In this document: one piece after another, positions 28,925 to 38,044 of the stretch
Layout: each line of letters opens with the position of its first letter
Position numbering within the stretch: position 1 is the first letter of the stretch
Source: Myceligenerans salitolerans
GTDB taxonomy: Bacteria > Actinomycetota > Actinomycetes > Actinomycetales > Cellulomonadaceae
Reading direction: 5' to 3'
NCBI RefSeq assembly: GCF_017349295.1
Contig: NZ_JAFMPK010000026.1
Span: 51,379-115,378 of the forward strand
Length of the DNA stretch: 64,000 nt
Position numbers and translations under genes: made by a program
Notes under the pieces: model-generated
Database searches by the model: none
What the model was told of the DNA's origin: nothing
Seen by the model: only the letters and a program-made list of their open reading frames with translations

Positions 28925-30549
28925 CGATCATCGACGAGGCGCGGAGCGTCATCGTGCACGAGGGGGCGGGCCCCCTGCCCGACGGCGTCCTGCGCCTGCT
29001 GGACGCCTGGCTCCCCGGCCGGCGGTGGTACCCCGTACCGGGTGACGGCGTGCGCCACGTGCCGTGGCTGACCGTGGAACTGCCCGCGGGAGCGCCGGGC
29101 CAGAGCTCGGGCGGACCTCGGCCGCCCGGCGTCGTCGTGCCGCTGCTGCACCTCGCGGGGCCCGGCCTCGCCGGGGACGACGGGGCCCTCGTGATCCAGG
29201 TGCCCCTCGTCCTGCACCACGTGGAGGCCGAGCCGGCCGGCAGCGGATCCGCGGGCCGGGGTGCCGGCCGCCCACCGCCGGCCGGTACCGGCGCGCCGAT
29301 CGGGGTCGTCGACACGGACGACGGGCCCGTCGCGGTGTACGACGGCGGCACGCACCCGGCGGCCTGGCGCGCCTATCTGGAGGCCGCCCTCACCGCCGGC
29401 CATCCTCTCGCCGCGGACCCCCCGCGGGCCGACCCGCGCGATCAGGGCTGGCTCGAGGACGCCCGCCCGCTCGGCGGCGAGCAGTCCAACACCTCCGTGC
29501 TCGTGCCCGAGCTCCGGGTGGAGGTCCCCGGGGGCGACGGGGAACGGGTACACGGCGTGATCCTGAAGATCCTGCGCACCGTCCCGCTGGGCCCGCACCC
29601 CGACGTCGTCATCCCGGAGGCGCTCACGCGGGCCGGCTGGGACGGCGTCCCACGCTATCTCGGCTCGATCGAGCTGCCCCGGGTCCCGGGGGCCGTGCCC
29701 GCGGGAGCGCCCGCCCCGCCCGCGTCCGAACCGCGGGACGCCCACGGCGTCCACGCTCATCTCGCCGTCGTCTCCGAGCTGGTGACGGGCGCCGACGACG
29801 GTTTCGAGCTCGCCTGTGCCCACGCCCAGGAGGGTCTCGGGTTCGACGAACGGGCCGCCGAGCTCGGCGCCGTCGTCGCGCGCATGCACACGGTGCTGGC
29901 CGTCGCCCGTCCCACGGGCACGACCCTGGACCCGAGCGCCTTCATGGGGGTGCTCCGCCGTCGGGCCGCCGAGGCGATCGCGGACGTCCCCGGGCTCGCG
30001 CCCTACCGCGCCGGTATCACCGCCTTCTACGACGAGGTCAGCGAGCACCTCGCCCGGGTGACGGAGGACCACCCGGTGCCGCTCCAGGCCATCCACGGCG
30101 ACCTGCACCTGGGACAGGTCCTGCATGCCCGCTCGGGATGGAAGGTCCTGGACTTCGAGGGTGAGCCGCAGCGGCCGGTCGCCGAGCGCACCGCCCCGGA
30201 CCTGCCCCTGCGGGACGTCGCGGGGCTGCTGCGCTCCTTCGACTACGCGGCCGCCGTCGGCGAGGCGGCCGACCCGGAGTGGTCGTCCCGGGCACAGCTC
30301 TCGTTCCTGGAGGGATACCGTCAGGCCCTCGGCGGCCCCGGTGGCCGGCACGGGTCACCGCGGGACCACGGCGGCGCGGTACCGGGCGCAGCGGTGCCCG
30401 GCGGAGCGCTCGACGTCACGACGGCGGAGCTCCTCCTGCGCGCGCTCACCCTCGACAAGGCGCTGTACGAGGCCGTGTACGAGGCGCGCCACCGCCCCGC
30501 GTGGCTGTACATCCCGCTGCGGGCGGTGGCCCGCGTCCTCGACCGCTGA
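28921..30549 (+). CDS. mak: Maltokinase
   Basis: 542 residues from GTG 28921, overlapping the treS stop by 4 bp. The N-terminal cap begins LLDAWLPGRRWYPVPG, the usual maltokinase opening. The kinase core shows LGGEQSNTSVLV (nucleotide-binding loop), the catalytic loop IHGDLHLGQVL near residues 393-402 and the metal motif VLDFEGEPQRP near 410, which is the maltokinase form of DFG. Mak makes maltose 1-phosphate, the GlgE donor. The protein is longer than the roughly 450-residue norm because of Ala/Gly/Pro-rich linkers (for example after AVPAGAPAPPASEP and the GRHGSPRDHGGAVPG stretch). End of the operon. Confidence 0.93.
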   Translation: MTIIDEARSVIVHEGAGPLPDGVLRLLDAWLPGRRWYPVPGDGVRHVPWLTVELPAGAPGQSSGGPRPPGVVVPLLHLAGPGLAGDDGALVIQVPLVLHHVEAEPAGSGSAGRGAGRPPPAGTGAPIGVVDTDDGPVAVYDGGTHPAAWRAYLEAALTAGHPLAADPPRADPRDQGWLEDARPLGGEQSNTSVLVPELRVEVPGGDGERVHGVILKILRTVPLGPHPDVVIPEALTRAGWDGVPRYLGSIELPRVPGAVPAGAPAPPASEPRDAHGVHAHLAVVSELVTGADDGFELACAHAQEGLGFDERAAELGAVVARMHTVLAVARPTGTTLDPSAFMGVLRRRAAEAIADVPGLAPYRAGITAFYDEVSEHLARVTEDHPVPLQAIHGDLHLGQVLHARSGWKVLDFEGEPQRPVAERTAPDLPLRDVAGLLRSFDYAAAVGEAADPEWSSRAQLSFLEGYRQALGGPGGRHGSPRDHGGAVPGAAVPGGALDVTTAELLLRALTLDKALYEAVYEARHRPAWLYIPLRAVARVLDR

Positions 30550-30575
30550 CGCGGCAGGCCACGAAGGGCCAGGGT

Positions 30576-30602
30576 GCCCCGGGACCGCGTCGGCCCCGGG
30601 GC
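30576..30602. terminator. Possible hairpin between convergent mak and the sugar permease
   Basis: GCCCCGG at the left pairs with CCGGGGC at the right around a 13-nt loop, in the 59-bp gap between two converging genes. Only 7 bp and no T-run, so weak. Confidence 0.4.
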
Positions 30603-30608
30603 GTCCGG

Positions 30609-31529
30609 TCAGCGGAACGTCCCCTGGGCGACCGAGCCCTGCAGCCGCCGCTGGAAGAACACGTACACCACGAGGACCGGGATCACGGTCATGACGACGC
30701 CCGCGTACAGCGCACCGAAGTCCACCGCGTATCCCGCCTGCGAGGCGAACTGCGCCATGCCCTGCGTCAGCACGTAGTTGTCCGTCTCCGTGTTGAGCGC
30801 GACGGGCAGCAGGAACTGGTTCCACAGGCCCAGGAAGTTGAAGATCGCCACGGACGCCATGCCCGGCCGCGCCATGGGCAGCATGATCTGGAAGAACGTA
30901 CGCCACTCGCCCGCACCGTCGACCTGCGCCGCCTCCGCCACCTCGTGCGGCAGACTCCGGAAGAACGAGTACAGGAAGAAGACGGTGAACGGGAACGCGA
31001 ACGCCACGTACGTGACGATCAGCCCCGGCAGGGTGTTGAGCAGGCCCGCGTTCCGCAGCACGAAGAACAGCGGCACGATCGCGAGGAACACCGGGAAGGT
31101 CAGTCCCGCCAGCATGAGGTTGTAGATCACGGTGTTGCCGGGGAACCGGAACCGCGCCAGCACGTAGGCCGTCAGCGCGCCCAGCAGCATGACGAAGAAC
31201 AGTGCGCACCCGACCACGACGATCGTGTTGAGGAAGTACCGCCCGATGCCCGCGTCGGTCCACGCGTTGACGTAGTTGTCGAGGCTCGGGTCGGCCGGCA
31301 GGGAGAACGGCGAGGCCAGGATCTCCTGCGTCGTCTTGAACGACGACAGGAACACCCACACGAACGGCACGACGACCAGCACCGCGCCGAATGCCAGCAG
31401 CACGTGGCTCGTGGCGACCGCCGTGCGGTCGCCCACCGTGCCCGACGGCGTCCGCCGCGGCGTGGCCGCGGACGGCCCGCCGAGGTCTCCGCGCGCCGGG
31501 TTGCCGGTCTGCTCCGCCACGGCGCTCAT
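30609..31529 (-). CDS. Sugar ABC permease, MalG class (NgcG-like)
   Basis: 306 residues. A polar leader of about 35 residues precedes the first helix HVLLAFGAVLVVVPFVWVFL; six membrane segments in all, with the EAA loop VAEAAQVDGAGEWRTFFQIM and the ending VFFQRRLQGSVAQGTFR, both standard for MalG-class permeases. It lies 76 bp after the partner permease and the NgcE-like binding protein. Assigned to aminosugar/chitobiose uptake only through that binding protein. Confidence 0.92.
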   Translation of the reverse strand: MSAVAEQTGNPARGDLGGPSAATPRRTPSGTVGDRTAVATSHVLLAFGAVLVVVPFVWVFLSSFKTTQEILASPFSLPADPSLDNYVNAWTDAGIGRYFLNTIVVVGCALFFVMLLGALTAYVLARFRFPGNTVIYNLMLAGLTFPVFLAIVPLFFVLRNAGLLNTLPGLIVTYVAFAFPFTVFFLYSFFRSLPHEVAEAAQVDGAGEWRTFFQIMLPMARPGMASVAIFNFLGLWNQFLLPVALNTETDNYVLTQGMAQFASQAGYAVDFGALYAGVVMTVIPVLVVYVFFQRRLQGSVAQGTFR

Positions 31530-31605
31530 ACGACTCCTCCTCGTGCCACGCAGCGGCCACGTACTCCGCTCCTGGGCCGGTACCCTCCGCGAACGACCCC
31601 GGTGT

Positions 31606-32640
31606 TCATGCGTGCCCCCTCACGTCGTCGCGACCGCCCGTGATCCGGTCCACGAGGAACACCGCACCGGCGAACACCAGCGTCACGAGCGCCAGGACGA
31701 CGCCCATCGCCGTCGCGTAACCGAACTGCCCCTTGCTGAACGCCGTCTGGTACAGGTCCTGGCTGATGACGAACGTCGAGTAGCCGGGACCGCCGCCGGG
31801 ATTCATCGCCTGCATGTAGACGAACGAGTCGATGGCGGCGATGCCCAGGTAGATCCATGCCGTGCGCACGTTGTCGCGGATGAGGGGCACGGTGATCGAG
31901 ACCGCCGTGCGGAACCGGCCCGCGCCGTCGAGACGTGCGGCCTCGTAGATCTCACCGGGGACACCCTTGATGGCGGCCACGAACAGCACGGTGTAGAAGC
32001 CGACGAAGCTCCAGACGATGACGAACATCGAGGCGCCCATGGCCGTCCGGGTGTCGCCGAGCCAGGGGAAGTCGGCCATGCCGTCGAGCCCGATGCCGGT
32101 CAGCACACCGTTCAGCAGGCCTCGGGACGGGTCGTAGACCTGTGCCCACACGAGGCCGATGACGATCGCGGGCACGCAGTACGGGAAGAAGGAGACGACA
32201 CGGTAGAAGCCCGCGCCCCGCACACCGCGCACCCCGCCCGTCGTGGCACCGCCGACGGTCACCATGGTGGCCACCGCGATCGCGATCACGATCGTCACCG
32301 TCGGCACGACGACCGCGAGCAGGGCGCTGTTCATGGCGGCGCGCAGGAACTTGTCGTCGCCCAGGAGACGGGCGAAGTTGTCGAGGCCGACGAACGCCAT
32401 GTCGGCGGTGAACCCGCTCCAGTCCGTCATCGAGAAGTAGACCGCCTGAGCGAACGGTGAGATCACGAAGACCACGTACACGGCGAGCGGCAGGAACAGG
32501 GCGACGGCGAAGAAGCTCGCCTTGTCGAAGGAGATCTGGCGGCGGCGCCGACGCCGGGCCGGCCCGGATCCGTTCCCGGGCCGGCGCGCCGTGGCCGGCG
32601 GCATGGCGTCGCTCGGAGCCGCCGAGGTTGACGCGGACAT
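31606..32640 (-). CDS. Sugar ABC permease, MalF class (NgcF-like)
   Basis: 344 residues. An Arg-rich cytoplasmic leader (RRRRRRQISFDKASF) precedes helix FFAVALFLPLAVYVVFVISP, followed by the MalF-class SMTDWSGFTADMAFVGLDNF loop and EAA loop IYEAARLDGAGRFRTAVSIT. Six membrane helices are expected. It starts 4 bp after the binding-protein stop, so the genes are cotranscribed and probably coupled. Confidence 0.93.
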   Translation of the reverse strand: MSASTSAAPSDAMPPATARRPGNGSGPARRRRRRQISFDKASFFAVALFLPLAVYVVFVISPFAQAVYFSMTDWSGFTADMAFVGLDNFARLLGDDKFLRAAMNSALLAVVVPTVTIVIAIAVATMVTVGGATTGGVRGVRGAGFYRVVSFFPYCVPAIVIGLVWAQVYDPSRGLLNGVLTGIGLDGMADFPWLGDTRTAMGASMFVIVWSFVGFYTVLFVAAIKGVPGEIYEAARLDGAGRFRTAVSITVPLIRDNVRTAWIYLGIAAIDSFVYMQAMNPGGGPGYSTFVISQDLYQTAFSKGQFGYATAMGVVLALVTLVFAGAVFLVDRITGGRDDVRGHA

Positions 32641-32644
32641 CGGC

Positions 32645-34084
32645 TCAGCTGACCTCGATCTTCTCGACCGAGTCGTCCGCGGCGACGTCGTCGCTGATCT
32701 TCTGCAGTCCGTCGGTGACGCCCTTGACGTCCAGGTCGCCCGACAGGAAGGCGTTCCACACGACGAGCTGGTCGGCGTTCAGGCCGTAGTAGTCGACGAA
32801 CTGGTAGTTGAAGATGTTCTCGCCCGCGGCGTCGAGCATCCCGGTCTGGGACACGAGCGCGGTGGACCCGAAGCCGTCCTCCGGCACGATGCCCCGGACG
32901 ATGGTGGGAGCGAGCCGGGTCTCGGAGAAGTTCGTCGCGGCCTCCGCCGAGAGCATGGCGCGCAGGATCTCCTTGCCGCCCGCCGGGTTGGCACCCTGGC
33001 TCGGCACGATGAACGGTTCCCCCGCGCCCGCACGGATCGCCTCGTACGGGAAGGCGGGGCTGTCCGAGACGGTGGGCGTCGGGAAGCCGGTCATCCGGAA
33101 GTCCGCGGCGGTGGCGTCCTTCATCTCGTTCTCGATCCAGCCGCCCGACGGGTACAGCAGCGCGTCCTGGTCGTTGCTCCAGCGCGCCTGCGCGGCGGTG
33201 AACTGCGTGCCGGCGCCGCCCGGCACGAAGTACCCCTTCTGCACGATCTCGTGCAGGGCCTCCAGCACGCCCTGCATCGCGTCGTGCGACCAGGCGTTCG
33301 GCTCCAGGTTCTCCAGGGCGAGGCGGACCTCGTCGCCGCCCTCCTTGATGGCCGAGTCGAGCGCCATGGTCTGGTAGTAGGTCGCGGCCTCCTTGCCCCA
33401 GACGAAGAGCTTCTTGCCGGCGCTCTCCGCCTCGGCGCCGAGGTCGATGGCCTCCTGCCAGGTGGCGGGTGCCGTCCAGCCGTTCTGGTCGAACAGCGAG
33501 GCCGAGTACCACACGGCGTACACGGTCATCACGTAGTTCAGGGCCACGAACCGGCCGTTGTAGGTGCCGGGGTCCTTGACCGACGGATACAGCGTGTCGG
33601 CGATGGTGGTGCCCTCGTAGTTGGGTGCGTCGAAGACGTCGTCGAGTTCCTCGAGCTGGTCGGCGATCGTGTTGAAGCCGATGGAGCCCGCACCGGAGTT
33701 GTCGATGAGGTCCGGCGGGTTGCCGCCGACGAAGCGGGGCTGCAGCTCCTGCGCGATCTGCGTGGAGGGCGAGACCTCGAAGGTGACGTCGGGGAACTGC
33801 TTCTTGGCCTCGTCCGCGGCGAACTCGACGTAGTCGAACCCGTACCCGCCGTTGAAGATGACGGCCTCGACGTCGGCGTCCTCGACCAAGCCGAACGGGT
33901 TGTCGGCGCTCATCTCACCGGCGGCGGTCTCGCCACCGCCGCTGCCGCCGCTGGGGACCGCGCACCCGGCGAGCGCACCACCGAGCGGAGCGAGCAGAGC
34001 GGTGGCGACGGCCCCGCGCACGAAGGTCCTGCGATCCAGTGCGGCCTGCGCCAGCCGACCTTCGGTGAACTTGTTCGTGGACAT
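32645..34084 (-). CDS. ngcE: NgcE-like sugar-binding lipoprotein with Tat-type signal
   Basis: 479 residues from ATG 34084 (MSTNKFTEG), which has AGAGGAG 7 nt upstream; the frame to 34150 is not needed. The signal region LDRRTFVRGAVATALLAPLG carries a twin-arginine motif and lipobox LAGC, so it is a Tat-exported lipoprotein. The mature protein is SBP family 1. The block QIAQELQPRFVGGNPPDLID followed by NSGAGSIGF is characteristic, as I recall, of the N-acetylglucosamine/chitobiose-binding NgcE group, and Trp/Tyr-rich segments fit sugar binding. It heads the operon ngcEFG-like. No ATPase gene is present, as usual where a shared MsiK serves such transporters. Confidence 0.8.
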   Translation of the reverse strand: MSTNKFTEGRLAQAALDRRTFVRGAVATALLAPLGGALAGCAVPSGGSGGGETAAGEMSADNPFGLVEDADVEAVIFNGGYGFDYVEFAADEAKKQFPDVTFEVSPSTQIAQELQPRFVGGNPPDLIDNSGAGSIGFNTIADQLEELDDVFDAPNYEGTTIADTLYPSVKDPGTYNGRFVALNYVMTVYAVWYSASLFDQNGWTAPATWQEAIDLGAEAESAGKKLFVWGKEAATYYQTMALDSAIKEGGDEVRLALENLEPNAWSHDAMQGVLEALHEIVQKGYFVPGGAGTQFTAAQARWSNDQDALLYPSGGWIENEMKDATAADFRMTGFPTPTVSDSPAFPYEAIRAGAGEPFIVPSQGANPAGGKEILRAMLSAEAATNFSETRLAPTIVRGIVPEDGFGSTALVSQTGMLDAAGENIFNYQFVDYYGLNADQLVVWNAFLSGDLDVKGVTDGLQKISDDVAADDSVEKIEVS

Positions 34085-34165
34085 GCAAGTCTCCTCTTGT
34101 CGATCCCGGTCGCACGGCTCTGTGCCAGGTGCGCGTGACGGCCGTGTCACCCCGGCAGGACGAAT

Positions 34166-34198
34166 ATGTTAGCCGTCCTACCACTTAGGGTGAACCTA
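34166..34198 (-). promoter_or_regulatory. Putative promoter with overlapping palindrome upstream of the ngcE-like gene
   Basis: On the minus strand TTCACC (34194-34189) and TAACAT (34171-34166) are 17 bp apart, a fair -35/-10 pair. The -35 lies inside the 13-bp imperfect palindrome TAGGGTGAACCTA (34186-34198; TAGG and CCTA arms). A repressor bound there would block the -35. The cognate regulator is unknown. Confidence 0.45.
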
Positions 34199-34346
34199 GT
34201 CACACACCATGCCGCATGGCAAGCGTGGCACCGTCACGTCTCGGTAACGCACCGTTCAGGAGCCGGTGGCACTCCGCGGAACCGACCTGCCCGCACCGGG
34301 CCGGCGTTCGGCGGCCGGCGGGCCGCATCACCCGCCCGCGCGGCGA

Positions 34347-37091
34347 CTACGAGGCACCGACGAGCTGGTTGAGGGAGCGCAGGACGCGGGGAGCCGTCAG
34401 GACGGCCGGATCCGGCGCACCGGTCCCGGCCCGACCGGTCCCGGGGTACGCGAGAGGTCCGCGGTCCGTGCCGGTCCCGGCGTCCGCGGTGACGTCGCCA
34501 CCCGGCCACGCCCCGAACGTCACCCCGAACGTCGTCGTCTCCCCCGGCAGCAGCGTGACCAGCGCCCGGTCCGCGACCGCGTCGGGGCGCGCCTTGTCCG
34601 CCAGCAGGGTGAGGTCGCGGACCAGGTTGCGTGCGGCGACCCGGACGACGAGCCGTCCCTCGCCCGCCGGCTCGACCCTCGTGTCGAGCTCCGGTGCCGC
34701 GAGCGCCGAGTCCCGTGGTTCCGTGAAGAACCAGGTCCCCCGGACGTCGCCCACGCTCGCGACGATCAGTTCGCCCCCCGCCTTCGCGGGCGTCGCGACC
34801 GCCGCCGGGATCGGCACGGTCGTGGTGCCCCGCGGCGTGGCCGCGAAGGACGACCGCGCCGCCGCGAGTTCCGTCCCGTCGTAGGCGAGGCGCCGCAGCA
34901 CCAGTTCACCGGCCCACGGTTCGTCCCGGTCGTTGACGACGACGGCGGCCACACCGGCCGCGGGCCTCGGCTGGATCGTCACCAGCCGGTCCGCGTGAGC
35001 CTGCGCCAGCGCGTACAGCAGGGGTTTGGGCCGCTCGTCCCCGTCGACCGCCGCCCACGACGTCACCGGCCAGCAGTCGTTCAGCTGCCAGACGACCGAC
35101 CCCGTGCACCGCGGCGCCCACGAGCGCAGGTGCTCGACGGCGGTCCGTACGGCCGTGGCCTGGTTCCACTGCATCGCCCAGTGCCAGTCCTCCATGTCGT
35201 CCGGCAGGGGAACGTGCGGCACGAGACCTGCCGTGAGCTTCTTGTTGCCCTCCATCGCCTTCTGGTGCACCTGCATGCCGGGCGACTCCGGCGTGAGCGG
35301 GGTGTCACCCACGGAGCGCCGCAAGGTGGTCCAGGCGGGCGGTGCCTGCCACCCGAACTCCGCCATGAACCGGGGCACCGTGTCGCGGTAGTGCGGCCAG
35401 TCGAGCTGGTTCCACAGGTCCCACGAGTGCATGGAGCCGTGGTCCGGGTCGTTGGGGTGCCGTCCGAGGCTGCCCGACCACGGGCTCGAGGGTGTGTACG
35501 GCCGCGTGCCGTCCAGTTCGGCGACGATCCCGGGCAGCAGGTCCGTGTAGTACCCGAGGCCCCACGTCCTGCCGTCGAGACGCAGCTGCCAGCCCCAGTC
35601 GTGGTAGCCCCAGATGTTCTCGTTGCTGCCGTTCCACAGCACGAGGCTCGGGTGGGGGGCAAGCCTGGTGACCGCCTCCCGTGCCTCCGCCTCGACCTCG
35701 CCGCGCAGCGGCTCACCCTCGCTGTAGGCGGCGCAGGCGAACGCGAAGTCCTGCCAGACCAGGATGCCGCGCTCGTCGCACTCGGCGTAGAAGTCGCCGG
35801 ACTCGTAGAGCCCGCCTCCCCACACCCGCAGGAGGTTGAGGTTGGCGAACTCCGCCTGGTCGAGCCGCCGCGCGTACCGCGCGCGGTCCACGCGATGGAA
35901 GAAGGCGTCGTCCGGGATCCAGTTGGCGCCCTTGACCCAGACGGGCCTGCCGTTCACGACGATGGTGAACGGCGTCCCGTCGTCGTCGGGCGTCATATCG
36001 AGCGTCACGTCGCGGAAGCCGGTGCGACCGGTCCAGCGGTCGAGCGGCAGCCCGGGCGGTGTGTCCGACGGCGGCCGTGCGGCGGTCAGCGTCACCTCGA
36101 CGTCGTACAGAGGCTGGTCGCCGTACCCCCGCGGCCACCACAGCGCGACGTCGTCCAGCCGCAGGTGGACGACGGCGGACGTCCGGCCCGGCTCGACGGT
36201 CACGGTGGCACGCCCGCCCGGCAGCGGGCCGCCACCCGGGCCGCGGACGTCCACGGCTGCCTCGAGGGCGGTGCGGGCGCCGTGCCGCTCGACGTCGAGG
36301 TGCACGTCGAGGACTCCGGCCGTCGCCGGGCCCGACGTGTCGGTGGTGGCGAGTGGCCGTACGGCCGCGAGCCGGGCCACGGGCCACGACTCCAGGCGCA
36401 CGGGACGCCAGAGGCCTGCCGTCGCCGCGTCGATGCCCCAGTCCCAGCCGAAGTTGCAGGCCGCCTTCCGGATCGCGTTGAACGGGTGATGGTTGACCTG
36501 CGGACGCTGCCCGAGTGCGAGGCTCTGCGCGTCGGCGTAGCGCACCGGCGACTCGAAACGCACGACGAGCTCGTTGTCGCCCTCGCGCAGGGCGTCCGTC
36601 ACGTCGAACCGGTAGCCGCGGTGCTGGTTCGCGGTCCGGCCGATCACGGCTCCGTTCAGGATGACCACCGAGACGGTGTCGAGTCCCTCGAAGACCAGGT
36701 CCTGGCGCGTCGCCGGCCGTTCCGGCGCCGCACCGCCGCCGGCCGGCCACGCGAACACCGCGCGGTACTCCCAGTCGCACCGGCCGATCCAGGCGAGGAG
36801 GCGTTCGTTGTCGTCCAGGTACGGGTCGGGGATGAGCCCCGCCGCGAGGAGATCCGTGTGCACGGTGCCCGGCACGGTCGCCGGCAGGCCCGGGCCGTCG
36901 GCGGCGAGCGCCTGGGCGAGGTGTGCGGGAACGGGCCCCCCGGCGCACCGCACGGTCCAGCCGTCATGCAGGTCACGGACGTGCCGGGAGCTCCGGCCGT
37001 CGGGAGCGGTGCCGCCCGCGGCGTCGTGCGGCGGGGCGCCGCCCGGAGCGGGTGCGTGGGGAGGGGTGGTGCGGGTGAGGGCGTGGGTCAC
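34347..37091 (-). CDS. GH2 beta-mannosidase
   Basis: 914 residues from GTG 37091, which overlaps the stop of the upstream permease (GTGA). Domains in GH2 order: sugar-binding jelly-roll (HVRDLHDGWTVRCAGG to about residue 200), immunoglobulin-like domain, TIM barrel from about 300, C-terminal beta domains. Acid/base Glu is in LWNGSNENIWGYHDWGWQ and the nucleophile Glu in FMAEFGWQAPPAW, the form of the beta-mannosidase branch rather than beta-galactosidase. No signal peptide is seen, so it probably hydrolyses imported mannosides in the cytoplasm. It closes the LacI-linked uptake operon. Confidence 0.92.
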   Translation of the reverse strand: MTHALTRTTPPHAPAPGGAPPHDAAGGTAPDGRSSRHVRDLHDGWTVRCAGGPVPAHLAQALAADGPGLPATVPGTVHTDLLAAGLIPDPYLDDNERLLAWIGRCDWEYRAVFAWPAGGGAAPERPATRQDLVFEGLDTVSVVILNGAVIGRTANQHRGYRFDVTDALREGDNELVVRFESPVRYADAQSLALGQRPQVNHHPFNAIRKAACNFGWDWGIDAATAGLWRPVRLESWPVARLAAVRPLATTDTSGPATAGVLDVHLDVERHGARTALEAAVDVRGPGGGPLPGGRATVTVEPGRTSAVVHLRLDDVALWWPRGYGDQPLYDVEVTLTAARPPSDTPPGLPLDRWTGRTGFRDVTLDMTPDDDGTPFTIVVNGRPVWVKGANWIPDDAFFHRVDRARYARRLDQAEFANLNLLRVWGGGLYESGDFYAECDERGILVWQDFAFACAAYSEGEPLRGEVEAEAREAVTRLAPHPSLVLWNGSNENIWGYHDWGWQLRLDGRTWGLGYYTDLLPGIVAELDGTRPYTPSSPWSGSLGRHPNDPDHGSMHSWDLWNQLDWPHYRDTVPRFMAEFGWQAPPAWTTLRRSVGDTPLTPESPGMQVHQKAMEGNKKLTAGLVPHVPLPDDMEDWHWAMQWNQATAVRTAVEHLRSWAPRCTGSVVWQLNDCWPVTSWAAVDGDERPKPLLYALAQAHADRLVTIQPRPAAGVAAVVVNDRDEPWAGELVLRRLAYDGTELAAARSSFAATPRGTTTVPIPAAVATPAKAGGELIVASVGDVRGTWFFTEPRDSALAAPELDTRVEPAGEGRLVVRVAARNLVRDLTLLADKARPDAVADRALVTLLPGETTTFGVTFGAWPGGDVTADAGTGTDRGPLAYPGTGRAGTGAPDPAVLTAPRVLRSLNQLVGAS

Positions 37092-38044
37092 TTGGTGGCT
37101 CCGGAGGTCAGTCCGCTGTAGATCTGCCGCTGCAGCAGGAGGAACGCGATGAGGGTCGGGATGATGACCAGCACCGCGCCGGCGGAGATGATCTCCCACT
37201 GCGCGCCGAACGGTCCCATGAAGCGGAACAGCGACGTGGAGACCACGCCGAGGTCCCGCGAGGGCATGTAGAGGAACGGGATGTAGTACTCGTTGTAGAT
37301 CGCGATGCCCTTGATGATCACGACGGTGGCGATCGCCGGACGCAGCAACGGCACGACGATGCGGGCGTAGATGGTCAGGCGGTTCGCCCCGTCGAGCATC
37401 GCGGCCTCGTCGAGGGATCGTGGGATGGACCGCATGAACTGCAGGAAGATGTAGATCGACACGATGTCGGTGCCCATGAACAGCACGATGGCGGCCCAGC
37501 GGGTGTTGAACAGGCCGAGGCCGTTCACCACCTGGAAGGTGGCGACCTGGGTGGTGACCGCGGGCACGAGCGTGGCGAGCAGGAAGGCGCTCATCACGAG
37601 CCGGCGGCCCCGGAAGTCGAAGCGGTCGACGGCGTAGGCCGTCATGGTCCCGACGAGGATCGTGCCCACGAGGGAGACCGCCAGGATGATCGTCGTGTTC
37701 GCGAACCCCTGCAGCATCCCGCCGCGGGTGAACGCGACGACGAAGTTCTCGAGGTTGAACCAGTCGGCCGGCGGGGCGAGCGGGTCCGACGTCGCGAACT
37801 CCTCACGGCTCTTGAAGGCTGCCATGAACACGGTGGCCAGCGGGATCAGCGCGCAGGCGACGGCGATCAGGAGGCTGGTGTACTTCAGGGCGATACCGAG
37901 TGGTGTCGTCAGCGGACGCAGGGCGCGCCAGCGGCGCGCGAGGCCGCCGCGGGCGAGGTGCGGACGGGCGGCCGGGCCGGCCGTCGGGTCACTCGCCGGG
38001 CCGGCCGTCGCACCCGTCGCCCGGCCGGTGGTGTGGTCGGTCAT
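37088..38044 (-). CDS. Sugar ABC permease, MalG class, of the mannoside operon
   Basis: 318 residues from ATG 38044, overlapping the upstream permease stop (ATGA). A leader rich in Gly, Ala, Pro and Arg (about 45 residues) precedes helix YTSLLIAVACALIPLATVFM. EAA loop LDEAAMLDGANRLTIYARIV and the ending LLLQRQIYSGLTSGATK mark the MalG class. With its partner it forms the membrane channel for the substrate that the GH2 enzyme downstream hydrolyses. The same frame stays open upstream to 38881 but only as an overlap with the partner gene. Confidence 0.93.
   Translation of the reverse strand: MTDHTTGRATGATAGPASDPTAGPAARPHLARGGLARRWRALRPLTTPLGIALKYTSLLIAVACALIPLATVFMAAFKSREEFATSDPLAPPADWFNLENFVVAFTRGGMLQGFANTTIILAVSLVGTILVGTMTAYAVDRFDFRGRRLVMSAFLLATLVPAVTTQVATFQVVNGLGLFNTRWAAIVLFMGTDIVSIYIFLQFMRSIPRSLDEAAMLDGANRLTIYARIVVPLLRPAIATVVIIKGIAIYNEYYIPFLYMPSRDLGVVSTSLFRFMGPFGAQWEIISAGAVLVIIPTLIAFLLLQRQIYSGLTSGATK

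Noticed and set aside
34180..34200. IdeR/DtxR iron box before the ngcE-like gene
   Set aside because: Only about half of the 19-bp consensus matches and the gene has no iron role.
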